Of a DNA stretch of 14,657 nt, positions 8,497 to 14,657 are shown piece by piece. The stretch spans positions 965 through 15,621 of the forward strand of contig CALMOR010000192.1 in assembly GCA_937872165.1 (NCBI GenBank). Direction: 5' to 3'. The position numbers and the translations under genes were made by a program. Numbering within the stretch: position 1 is the stretch's first letter; each line of letters begins with the position of its first letter. The notes under the pieces were generated by a model. The model worked only from the letters and a program-made list of their open reading frames with translations, searched no databases and was not told the DNA's origin. This DNA is from an uncultured Burkholderiales bacterium (lineage in GTDB: Bacteria; Pseudomonadota; Gammaproteobacteria; Burkholderiales; Burkholderiaceae_D).

Positions 8497-8578
8497 CGGG
8501 ACACGGCAGGGAGGGTCGACTCGCGTCGACGCATCGGCGGGCATCGACCCGTAGAGGTCAATCGAACAGGAGACGGAC

Positions 8579-9790
8579 ATGAAGTTGAAGAGCATCGCCG
8601 GCGCGCTCGCCGCAGCCGGCATCGCAGCGACGGGAGCGGCATCGGCGCAGATCTCGGGAGACACGATCAAGATCGGTTTCATCACCGACCTGTCGGGCGT
8701 GTACTCGGACATCGACGGGCAGAACGGCGCCGAGGCGATCCGCATGGCCATCGCCGACATGGGCGGAGCGATCAACGGCAAGAAGATCGAGCTGCTGGTG
8801 GCCGACCATCAGAACAAGGCCGACGTCGCCGCGAGCAAGCTGCGCGAGTGGATCGACACGCAGGGCCTCGACGTGATCATCGCCGGGACCAACTCGGGCA
8901 CCAGCCTCGCGATGGCGAAGGTCGCAGCCGAGAAGAAGAAGCCGATGCTCGCGATCGGCGCGGGCAGCAGCCGCCTGACGAACGAGGAGTGCTCGCCGTA
9001 CACGATCCACTACGCGTACGACACGGTCGCGCTCGCGCAGGTGACGGGCTCGCAGATCGTCAAGAACGGCGGCAAGAGCTGGTACTTCCTGACGGCCGAC
9101 TATGCCTTCGGCGCGTCGCTCGAGAAGGACACGTCGGACATCGTCAAGGGCAACGGCGGAACCGTCGTGGGGTCGGTCAAGCATCCGCTGTCGGCCTCCG
9201 ACTTCTCGGCCTTCCTGCTGCAGGCGCAGGCGTCGAAGGCGCAGATCCTCGGGCTCGCCAATGCCGGCGGCGACACGATCAACTCGATCAAGGCAGCGAA
9301 GGAGTTCGGCATCACGAAGACGATGAAGGTCGCCGGACTGCTGGTCTTCATCAACGACGTGCACAGTCTGGGCCTGCCGACGGCCCAGGGATTGCTCGTC
9401 ACCGACAGCTGGTACTGGGACAAGGACAACGACAGCCGCGCCTGGTCGAAGCGTTTCTTCGAGAAGGCCAAGAAGGAGCCCTCGAGCCTGCAGGCGGCCG
9501 ACTACTCGTCGACGATGTTCTATCTGAACGCGGTCAAGGCCACCGGCACCGACGACGCCGACAAGGTGATCGCGCAGATGCGCAAGACGAAGGTCAACGA
9601 CTTCTACGCCAAGGACGGCTACATCCGCGACGACGGACGCATGATCCACGAGATGTATCTGCTCGAGGTGAAGGCGCAGGGCGAGTCGAAGTATCCGTGG
9701 GACTACTACAAGCTCGTGGCGAAGGTCCCGGGCGAGCAGGCCTTCCTCGCGCCGGCCAGGTCGGTCTGCCCGTTGCTGAAGAAGTCCTGA
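8579..9790 (+). CDS. Substrate-binding protein of the HAAT ABC importer, periplasmic
   Basis: The 403-residue periplasmic receptor lies inside the importer operon, 82 bases after livF. The ATG at 8579 follows AGGAGA and gives a Sec signal peptide MKLKSIAGAL..., cleaved after ASA (residue 23). The mature protein shows the type I binding-protein fold: IKIGFITDLSGVYSDIDGQN, VIIAGTNSGTSLAMA, and ADYAFGASLE. Two Cys are present in the mature part, at 138 (NEECSPYTIHYAYD) and 397 (VCPLLKKS, near the end), which could form a disulfide as in other binding proteins of this superfamily. It is clearly different from the orphan binding protein at 1011. The ligand is unknown: relatives bind branched-chain amino acids, amides, aromatic acids or others. 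A strong hairpin after the gene may raise its level relative to the permeases. Confidence 0.92.
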   Translation: MKLKSIAGALAAAGIAATGAASAQISGDTIKIGFITDLSGVYSDIDGQNGAEAIRMAIADMGGAINGKKIELLVADHQNKADVAASKLREWIDTQGLDVIIAGTNSGTSLAMAKVAAEKKKPMLAIGAGSSRLTNEECSPYTIHYAYDTVALAQVTGSQIVKNGGKSWYFLTADYAFGASLEKDTSDIVKGNGGTVVGSVKHPLSASDFSAFLLQAQASKAQILGLANAGGDTINSIKAAKEFGITKTMKVAGLLVFINDVHSLGLPTAQGLLVTDSWYWDKDNDSRAWSKRFFEKAKKEPSSLQAADYSSTMFYLNAVKATGTDDADKVIAQMRKTKVNDFYAKDGYIRDDGRMIHEMYLLEVKAQGESKYPWDYYKLVAKVPGEQAFLAPARSVCPLLKKS

Positions 9791-9808
9791 GCGTCCCTGC
9801 CGCGAGCC

Positions 9809-9835
9809 GCGTCGACGCCCGCCCGGCGTCGACGC
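9809..9835 (+). repeat. Hairpin between binding-protein and permease genes
   Basis: GCGTCGACGCC (9809-9819) pairs perfectly with GGCGTCGACGC (9825-9835) around a 5-base loop. Since GCGTCGACGC is itself palindromic, the sequence is also a 12-base direct repeat (9809-9820 and 9826-9837). No T-run follows, so it is more likely an RNA-stabilising or partial-stop element than a full terminator. Confidence 0.7.
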
Positions 9836-9863
9836 CCATGCACGTGCGTCGTGCGAAACATCG

Positions 9864-10751
9864 ATGAGCGAACTGTTCGGCATTCCCCTCCAGGCCCTGA
9901 TGGGCCAGTTGCTGCTCGGGCTCGTCAACGGCTCGTTCTACGCGTTGCTTTCGCTCGGGCTCGCCGTGATCTTCGGCCTGCTCGGCATCGTCAACTTCGC
10001 GCACGGGGCGCTGTACATGATGGGCGCCTTCGGGGCGTGGATCCTGCTCGAGCGTTTCGGCATCGGTTACTGGGCCGCGCTGTTCCTCTCGCCGCTGATC
10101 ATCGGGGCGCTGGGCATCGCGATCGAGCGGCTGCTGCTCAAGCGCCTCTACAAGCTCGATCCGGTCTACGGCCTGTTGCTCACCTTCGGGCTCGCGCTGA
10201 TCGCCGAAGGCATCTTCCGCGATCAGTACGGCGTGTCGGGCCAGTCGTACAACGTGCCCGAGGCCCTGCAGGGCGCGACCGACATCGGCTTCATGATCCT
10301 GCCGAACTACCGCGCGTGGGTGGTCGTCGCGTCGCTGGTGGTGTGCTTCGCCACCTGGTTCGTGATCGAGAAGACGCGCCTCGGCTCGACGCTGCGCGCG
10401 GCGACCGAGAACGCGGCGCTGGTCCAGGCCTTCGGCGTCAACGTGCCGGTCCTCGTGATGTTCACCTACGGGGCGGGAGCCGCGCTCGCCGCGCTGGCCG
10501 GCGTCCTCGCCGCGCCGGTCATCCAGGTCAATCCGTTGATGGGCTCGAACCTCATCATCGTCGTCTTCGCGGTCGTGGTGATCGGAGGGATGGGCTCGAT
10601 CCTGGGGTCGATCGTGACGGGGCTGCTTCTCGGACTGGTCGAAGGGCTGACGCGGGTGTTCTATCCGGAGGCGTCGAACGTGGTCGTGTTCGTGATCATG
10701 ATCGTCGTGCTGATCCTGCGGCCGGCGGGCCTCTTCGGAAAGGCGGCCTGA
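9864..10751 (+). CDS. livH: HAAT ABC importer permease, LivH-like
   Basis: The 295-residue inner-membrane protein forms one half of the transport channel. It shows about eight hydrophobic segments, with the conserved N-terminal pattern LLLGLVNGSFYALLSLGLA (16-34), IVNFAHGALYMMGAF (42-56) and GLLLTFGLALIAEGIFRDQ (103-121). The cytoplasmic coupling loop RAATENAALVQAFGVNV (178-194) corresponds to the EAA-like region that contacts the ATPases, and it ends LILRPAGLFG, as LivH proteins do. The ATG at 9864 begins MSELFGIPLQ; the ribosome-binding sequence ahead is weak (no AGGAG), which with the upstream hairpin suggests lower expression than the binding protein. The stop at 10751 is followed one base later by livM. 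Family clear, substrate unknown. Confidence 0.94.
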   Translation: MSELFGIPLQALMGQLLLGLVNGSFYALLSLGLAVIFGLLGIVNFAHGALYMMGAFGAWILLERFGIGYWAALFLSPLIIGALGIAIERLLLKRLYKLDPVYGLLLTFGLALIAEGIFRDQYGVSGQSYNVPEALQGATDIGFMILPNYRAWVVVASLVVCFATWFVIEKTRLGSTLRAATENAALVQAFGVNVPVLVMFTYGAGAALAALAGVLAAPVIQVNPLMGSNLIIVVFAVVVIGGMGSILGSIVTGLLLGLVEGLTRVFYPEASNVVVFVIMIVVLILRPAGLFGKAA

Positions 10752-10752
10752 G

Positions 10753-11715
10753 GTGCAGCGAAAAGCGTCTTCGTTCATCCTCCTCGGCTACGCGGCCCTG
10801 CTCGTCGTGGGACTGGCGGTGCCCTTCATCGGCCTCTATCCGGTGCTGGTCATGAAGGTCCTCTGTTTCGCGATCTTCGCCTGCGCGTTCAACCTGTTGT
10901 TCGGTTTCACCGGCCTGCTCTCGTTCGGCCACGCGGCCTTCTTCGGTAGTGCCGCCTATGCGACCGGATGGCTGGTGACGCGGCAGAACGTTTCGCCCGA
11001 ACTCGGCGTCCTGTTCGGGATGGGTTTCGCGGGCCTGCTCGGCCTCGTGGTAGGTGCGATCGCGATCCGACGGCAGGGCATCTACTTCGCGATGATCACG
11101 CTGGCGCTCGCCCAGATGGTGTACTTCGCGTGCCTGCAAGCTTCGTTCACCCACGGCGAGGATGGACTGCAGGGCGTCCCGCGCGGCCGCCTCTTCGGCA
11201 TCCTGTCGCTGCAATCGGACACCACGAGTTATTACGTCGTGCTCGCCGTGTTCGTGCTGGTCTTCGTCTTCATTCGGCGCATCGTCCACTCGCCGTACGG
11301 ACAAGTGTTGAAGGCGATCCGCGAGAACGAGCCCCGGGCGGTCTCGCTCGGTTATGCGGTCGATCGCTACAAGCTGCTCGCCTTCGTCCTTTCGGCAACG
11401 CTGGCCGGACTCGCCGGTTCGTTGAAGACGGTGGTCCTCGGTTTCGCCACGCTGTCCGACGTCCACTGGTCGATGTCGGGCGAAGTGATCCTGATGACGC
11501 TGCTCGGCGGTCTCGGCACCTTCTTCGGGCCGGTCCTCGGGGCGGGGATCGTCATCTCGTTGCAGGATGGCCTCTCGGATCGAGTGGGATCGTGGGTGAC
11601 AGTCATCATCGGGGTGATATTCGTCGTCTGCGTGCTGCTGTTCCGCCGGGGAATCGTCGGCGAGTACGTCGCATTCCGAGCGAGGAACCGCTCGAGAGCG
11701 GGACAGGCCGACTAG
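10753..11715 (+). CDS. livM: HAAT ABC importer permease, LivM-like
   Basis: The 320-residue inner-membrane protein is the second channel subunit. A GTG start at 10753, one base after the livH stop, is supported by AAGG in the end of livH and by the immediate gene coupling. Conserved landmarks are FNLLFGFTGLLSFGHAAFFG (46-65), IRRQGIYFAMITLALAQMVY (105-124), the THGEDGLQGVPR segment (133-144) and the coupling loop AIRENEPRAVSLGYAVDRYK (188-207), followed by LLGGLGTFFGPVLGAG (250-265). The length is near the family norm without the N-terminal extension seen in some LivM. It is the last gene of the importer operon. No obvious terminator follows before the parS site at 11762. Family clear, substrate unknown. 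Confidence 0.94.
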   Translation: MQRKASSFILLGYAALLVVGLAVPFIGLYPVLVMKVLCFAIFACAFNLLFGFTGLLSFGHAAFFGSAAYATGWLVTRQNVSPELGVLFGMGFAGLLGLVVGAIAIRRQGIYFAMITLALAQMVYFACLQASFTHGEDGLQGVPRGRLFGILSLQSDTTSYYVVLAVFVLVFVFIRRIVHSPYGQVLKAIRENEPRAVSLGYAVDRYKLLAFVLSATLAGLAGSLKTVVLGFATLSDVHWSMSGEVILMTLLGGLGTFFGPVLGAGIVISLQDGLSDRVGSWVTVIIGVIFVVCVLLFRRGIVGEYVAFRARNRSRAGQAD

Positions 11716-11761
11716 TGCCTTCCTCTTGAGGGCAAGCACCCACTGACAGCGACAGCCGGCT

Positions 11762-11777
11762 TGTTCCACGTGGAACA
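11762..11777. other. parS centromere-like site (perfect 16-base palindrome)
   Basis: TGTTCCACGTGGAACA is a perfect palindrome in the form of the chromosomal parS bound by ParB (known consensus TGTTTCACGTGAAACA and close variants). It lies in the 122-base gap before mnmG, 2.7 kb from parA, just upstream of the likely mnmG promoter. Such sites cluster near the origin in many bacteria. Confidence 0.88.
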
Positions 11778-11781
11778 GACG

Positions 11782-11811
11782 ATGGCAATCGAAGAGGCAA
11801 GCGAGGATAAT
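11782..11811 (+). promoter_or_regulatory. Sigma70-like promoter of the mnmG-rsmG-parA operon
   Basis: ATGGCA (11782-11787, 4/6 match to -35) and GATAAT (11806-11811, 5/6 match to -10) are separated by 18 bases. Transcription would start near 11818, about 20 bases before the mnmG start. The parS palindrome ends five bases upstream of the -35, so bound ParB could influence this promoter. Confidence 0.6.
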
Positions 11812-11837
11812 CACGCCTCCTTCGAGCAGGGTTCGTC

Positions 11838-13772
11838 ATGCAATTTCCCAAGTCGTTTCAGGTCATCGTCGTCGGCGGAGGACACGCCGGGACCGAAGCC
11901 GCTCTTGCGTCTGCCCGTAGCGGAGCTTCCACACTGCTGCTGACCCACAGCATCGAGACGCTGGGCGCCATGAGTTGCAACCCGTCGATAGGCGGCATCG
12001 GCAAAGGACATCTCGTTCGCGAAATCGACGCGCTCGGCGGGGCGATGGCCCTGGCGGCCGATGAGGCTGGTATCCAGTTCCGCATCCTCAACAGCAGCAA
12101 AGGGCCGGCGGTCCGGGCCACGCGCGTTCAGGCCGATCGCATCCTCTATAAAGCTGCGATCCGTCGCCGCCTCGAGAACCAGCCGAATCTGTGGTTGTTC
12201 CAGCAAGCGGTCGACGACCTCTCTCTCGTAGGCGGCTCGATCGCGGGCATCGTGACGCAATCGGGAATCGTGTTCGCGGCCGCCACCGTGGTGCTGACCG
12301 TCGGTACTTTCCTCGCGGGAAAAATTCATGTGGGCATGAACAACCACACCGGCGGGCGCGCCGGGGAGCCGGCCTCGACCACGCTGGCGTCCCGTCTGCA
12401 CGATCTGCAATTACCCCAGGGTCGACTGAAGACCGGGACGCCGCCGCGCATCGATGGCCGCACAGTCGACTTCGCCAGGATGGAGCGCCAGGACGGCGAT
12501 GCGAGCCCGATGCCCGTCTTCTCCTTCGTGGGCAATGAAGCCATGCATCCTGCGCAGATGCCTTGCTGGATCACGCAGACCAACGAGGGGACTCACGACA
12601 TCATCCGCGCAGGGCTGGACCGATCGCCCCTGTATGGCGGCGTCATCGAAGGAGTCGGCCCTCGCTATTGCCCGAGCATCGAGGACAAGATTCACCGCTT
12701 CGCGAACAAGAACTCGCATCAGATCTTCCTGGAGCCGGAAGGGCTGACCACGAACGAGTTCTACCCGAACGGGATCTCGACCAGTCTGCCTTTCGATGTC
12801 CAATGCGACCTCGTCCACAGCATCGCCGGCCTGGAAGAAGCGCATCTGCTGCGGCCCGGCTATGCGATCGAATACGATTACTTCGATCCACGTTGTCTCC
12901 ACAAGACCCTCGAAGTGAAGGCGGTTCCGCGATTGTTCTTCGCGGGTCAGATCAATGGGACCACCGGTTACGAGGAAGCTGCGGCCCAGGGTCTTCTCGC
13001 CGGACTCAACGCTGCGCGTCTCGCACAAGGAAAGGACGGTTGGTATCCGGGCCGCGACGAAGCCTATATCGGTGTGCTCGTCGACGACCTGACGAGCCAT
13101 GGCGTGCGGGAGCCGTACCGGATGTTCACGAGCCGTGCCGAGTATCGCCTCAGCCTGCGTGAAGACAATGCGGACGCTCGATTGACTGAAGCAGGGCGCC
13201 TGCTCGGACTCGTGGACGACGAGCGCTGGGCGTCTTTCACGACGAAGCGCGACGCTGTTTCACGTGAAACAGAACGTCTTGCATCGACCTGGGTGTCGCC
13301 GCAGACGGTTTCTGCTGTGGAAATCAGCCGTGTCGTCGGTCAGCCCATCGAGCGGGAGTATCGACTGATCGATCTCTTGCGCCGTCCGACTGTGGATTAT
13401 CACGCCTTGTCGACGCTGCGGAGTGTCGCCGACGATCTGATGCTTCCTGATCCGCCGCTAGATCGCGCCGTTCGCGAACAGGTCGAGATCGGCGTGAAGT
13501 ACGCCGGCTATATCGACCGTCAGAAAGACGAGATCCATCGAATCGACAAGCTCGATTCGATGGTCCTGCCTGTTGCCGTCGACTATGCGGAGGTGCGCGG
13601 GCTGTCTTTCGAGGCACGCCAGAAACTGGAGCAGGTCCGTCCTGCCACGCTGGGTGAGGCCTCGCGTCTCCCCGGCGTCACGCCAGCTTCGATCTCGCTG
13701 CTTCTGGTACATCTGAAACGCGGACTGGGACGCGTCGATGCCGGCGACGAGATCGCGGCCCATGGCCGCTGA
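11838..13772 (+). CDS. mnmG: tRNA uridine 5-carboxymethylaminomethyl modification enzyme, FAD subunit
   Basis: The 644-residue cytoplasmic protein (also called GidA) works with MnmE to build the 5-carboxymethylaminomethyl group on the wobble uridine of several tRNAs. Evidence: the N-terminal FAD-binding motif VVGGGHAGTEAA (11-22), the family signature GAMSCNPSIGGIGKGHL (43-59), the TGTPPRIDGR segment, PFDVQCDLVHSIAGLEEA, GQINGTTGYEEAAAQGL, FTSRAEYRLSLREDNAD, and a C-terminal domain of the usual kind with YAGYIDRQ. Length is close to the norm (about 630). The ATG at 11838 fits the family N-terminus; the ribosome-binding sequence is modest (AGGG). Residues 474-478 (VSRET) are encoded by a perfect parS palindrome. 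Compared with the importer genes its third codon positions look somewhat less GC-rich. Its end overlaps rsmG by 11 bases. Confidence 0.98.
   Translation: MQFPKSFQVIVVGGGHAGTEAALASARSGASTLLLTHSIETLGAMSCNPSIGGIGKGHLVREIDALGGAMALAADEAGIQFRILNSSKGPAVRATRVQADRILYKAAIRRRLENQPNLWLFQQAVDDLSLVGGSIAGIVTQSGIVFAAATVVLTVGTFLAGKIHVGMNNHTGGRAGEPASTTLASRLHDLQLPQGRLKTGTPPRIDGRTVDFARMERQDGDASPMPVFSFVGNEAMHPAQMPCWITQTNEGTHDIIRAGLDRSPLYGGVIEGVGPRYCPSIEDKIHRFANKNSHQIFLEPEGLTTNEFYPNGISTSLPFDVQCDLVHSIAGLEEAHLLRPGYAIEYDYFDPRCLHKTLEVKAVPRLFFAGQINGTTGYEEAAAQGLLAGLNAARLAQGKDGWYPGRDEAYIGVLVDDLTSHGVREPYRMFTSRAEYRLSLREDNADARLTEAGRLLGLVDDERWASFTTKRDAVSRETERLASTWVSPQTVSAVEISRVVGQPIEREYRLIDLLRRPTVDYHALSTLRSVADDLMLPDPPLDRAVREQVEIGVKYAGYIDRQKDEIHRIDKLDSMVLPVAVDYAEVRGLSFEARQKLEQVRPATLGEASRLPGVTPASISLLLVHLKRGLGRVDAGDEIAAHGR
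13256..13271. other. parS site embedded in the mnmG coding sequence
   Basis: TGTTTCACGTGAAACA is the exact consensus of chromosomal parS; the palindrome extends one more base each side (13255-13272). It is read as codons GTT TCA CGT GAA ACA (VSRET); TCA and ACA stand out against the GC-ending codons around it, consistent with selection on the DNA site. It is 1.2 kb from the start of parA. Confidence 0.94.
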
Positions 13773-14454
13773 GCGGATCGGCGCGGCGGCGAGTCATCGA
13801 TCGCCCGACTCTAGCCGTCTCCTGCTGGACGGCCGCCTGAATGAAGGAATCGGACGACTCGATCTCGAGTTCGGCCCGGACCAACGGCAGGCCCTGCTCG
13901 ATTTCCTGGCCCTGCTCGTCAAATGGAACAGGGTCTATAACCTGACGTCGGTCAGGGATCCGGTCGACATGCTGGCCGTGCACCTGCTGGACGCGCTGGC
14001 CGTCGTTCCGTTGCTCGACGAAATCGGAGGAGGCACTTTGCTCGATGTCGGCAGCGGAGCCGGCCTGCCGGTAATTCCACTGGCGATCGCACGGCCCGGC
14101 TTCGAGGTGATTTCGGTGGACGCGGTTGGCAAGAAGATCGGCTTCCAGTCGCAGGTCAAGGCGACCCTGGGATTGACCAACTTCACGGCCATCCACCGAC
14201 GTGTAGAAGCGCTCACTCTTGAGGAGAGCCCCGCTATCATCATCTCTCGAGCCTATGCCGACCTCGCCGCGATGCTTCTCTCGGTAGGCGCGCTGGCCGG
14301 CCCCGATACGACGGTGGTCGCGATGAAGGGCGTCGTTCCCGAAGACGAACTGGCGGCGCTCCCGGTCGGCTGGGGTCTGGTGGAGAGCAGGGAGCTGGAC
14401 GTGCCGTTCCTCGGCGCCGCCAGATGCGCAGTCGTCCTTCGCCATGCGCGATGA
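13762..14454 (+). CDS. rsmG: 16S rRNA (guanine-N7) methyltransferase
   Basis: The 230-residue cytoplasmic enzyme (also called GidB) methylates a conserved guanine of 16S rRNA (G527 in E. coli numbering) with S-adenosylmethionine. Landmarks: LLVKWNRVYNLTSVRDP (51-67) with HLLDALAVVPLL, the SAM motif LLDVGSGAGLPVIPLAI (93-109), ISVDAVGKKIGF (117-128) and the SRAYADL segment (162-168), all in family order. In the SAM motif the usual GLPG is GLPV (Val104). The start ATG 13762 overlaps mnmG by 11 bases; another ATG at 13738 in frame would add eight residues and cannot be excluded. The 32-residue leader before the aligned core is longer than in E. coli (207 residues total there). Translational coupling with mnmG is likely. 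Confidence 0.95.
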   Translation: MAAERIGAAASHRSPDSSRLLLDGRLNEGIGRLDLEFGPDQRQALLDFLALLVKWNRVYNLTSVRDPVDMLAVHLLDALAVVPLLDEIGGGTLLDVGSGAGLPVIPLAIARPGFEVISVDAVGKKIGFQSQVKATLGLTNFTAIHRRVEALTLEESPAIIISRAYADLAAMLLSVGALAGPDTTVVAMKGVVPEDELAALPVGWGLVESRELDVPFLGAARCAVVLRHAR

Positions 14455-14479
14455 AACCCATGCTGTTCCGAAGGACCGG

Positions 14480-14657
14480 ATGACGAAGATTTTCGCGATC
14501 GCGAATCAGAAGGGCGGAGTGGGCAAGACGACGACGACCGTCAATCTCGCCGCCGCCCTCGCCGCGTCGTCGCAGCGCGTGCTGCTGGTCGATCTCGACC
14601 CCCAGGGCAACGCGACGATGGGCTCCGGCATCGACAAGCGTTCGCTCGGCGCGAGCG
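14480..14657 (+). CDS. parA: Chromosome-partitioning ATPase ParA/Soj, N-terminal part (runs off window)
   Basis: The first 59 residues are visible; the gene continues beyond the window. They contain the deviant Walker A motif KGGVGKTTT (11-19), with the signature Lys11 and the phosphate-binding Lys16, and the Walker A' strand VLLVDLDPQGN (34-44), which identify the ParA/Soj/MinD-like ATPases. Without an N-terminal helix-turn-helix domain this is the short chromosomal Soj type that forms gradients and pulls ParB-parS complexes. The ATG at 14480 follows AAGGA closely. Its position directly after mnmG and rsmG, with two parS sites upstream, matches the canonical chromosomal locus; parB is expected next, outside the window. 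Confidence 0.95.
   Translation, partial: MTKIFAIANQKGGVGKTTTTVNLAAALAASSQRVLLVDLDPQGNATMGSGIDKRSLGAS

Noticed and set aside
8512..8550. Inverted repeat GGGTCGA/TCGACCC ahead of the binding-protein gene
   Set aside because: Arms are only seven bases with a 24-base loop, and several alternative pairings of GTCGAC exist; not distinguishable from chance at this GC content.
11716..11760. Possible terminator after livM
   Set aside because: Only a short CCTC/GAGG pairing with a 2-base loop is visible and no T-run, too weak to call; readthrough into mnmG is possible.
11761..11943. Small open frame starting in the parS palindrome
   Set aside because: It overlaps the mnmG start in another frame, and its first codons are simply the palindrome; no ribosome-binding site.

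Overview
The window comes from a high-GC bacterium, most likely a betaproteobacterium of the order Burkholderiales. This is inferred from the very high G+C with GC-rich third codon positions, a GTP-type phosphoenolpyruvate carboxykinase, several branched-chain-amino-acid-type (HAAT) ABC transporter genes, and the gene order mnmG-rsmG-parA. That order, with two parS-like palindromes beside it, is typical of the region near the chromosomal replication origin. No species can be named from sequence alone. There are no mobile elements, CRISPR arrays, rRNA or tRNA genes.

Layout: (1) 2-832, 3' end of an indolepyruvate oxidoreductase-type gene. (2) 1011-2177, an orphan periplasmic binding protein of the LivK type. 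(3) 2185-3192 on the minus strand, a D-2-hydroxyacid dehydrogenase converging on it with 7 bases between stop codons. (4) 3193-3558, a gene-free region with three strong inverted repeats ahead of pckG. (5) 3559-5385, pckG, closed by a hairpin terminator at 5402-5429. (6) 5449-6570 on the minus strand, an exported right-handed beta-helix protein. (7) 6571-6952, a divergent promoter region. (8) 6953-11715, a complete five-gene HAAT ABC importer in the order ATPase (LivG), ATPase (LivF), binding protein, permease (LivH), permease (LivM). (9) 11838 to the end: mnmG, rsmG and the start of parA, tightly packed and probably one operon, with a promoter at 11782-11811.

The importer genes work together: the binding protein captures a small molecule (amino acid, amide or aromatic/organic acid; not decidable here), LivH/LivM form the channel and LivG/LivF power it. 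The orphan binding protein at 1011 could feed the same or another permease. pckG serves gluconeogenesis. mnmG and rsmG modify tRNA and 16S rRNA. parA with the two parS sites belongs to chromosome segregation.

The most notable observations are: two perfect 16-base parS palindromes, one between the mnmG promoter and livM and one embedded in the mnmG coding sequence; a LivF-type ATPase whose Walker A lysine is arginine, so that one of the two composite ATP sites of the importer looks degenerate; a strong hairpin between the binding-protein and permease genes; and a structured leader ahead of pckG. I did not find a wholly new defence or mobile system; most of the window is ordinary chromosomal core or near-core sequence.
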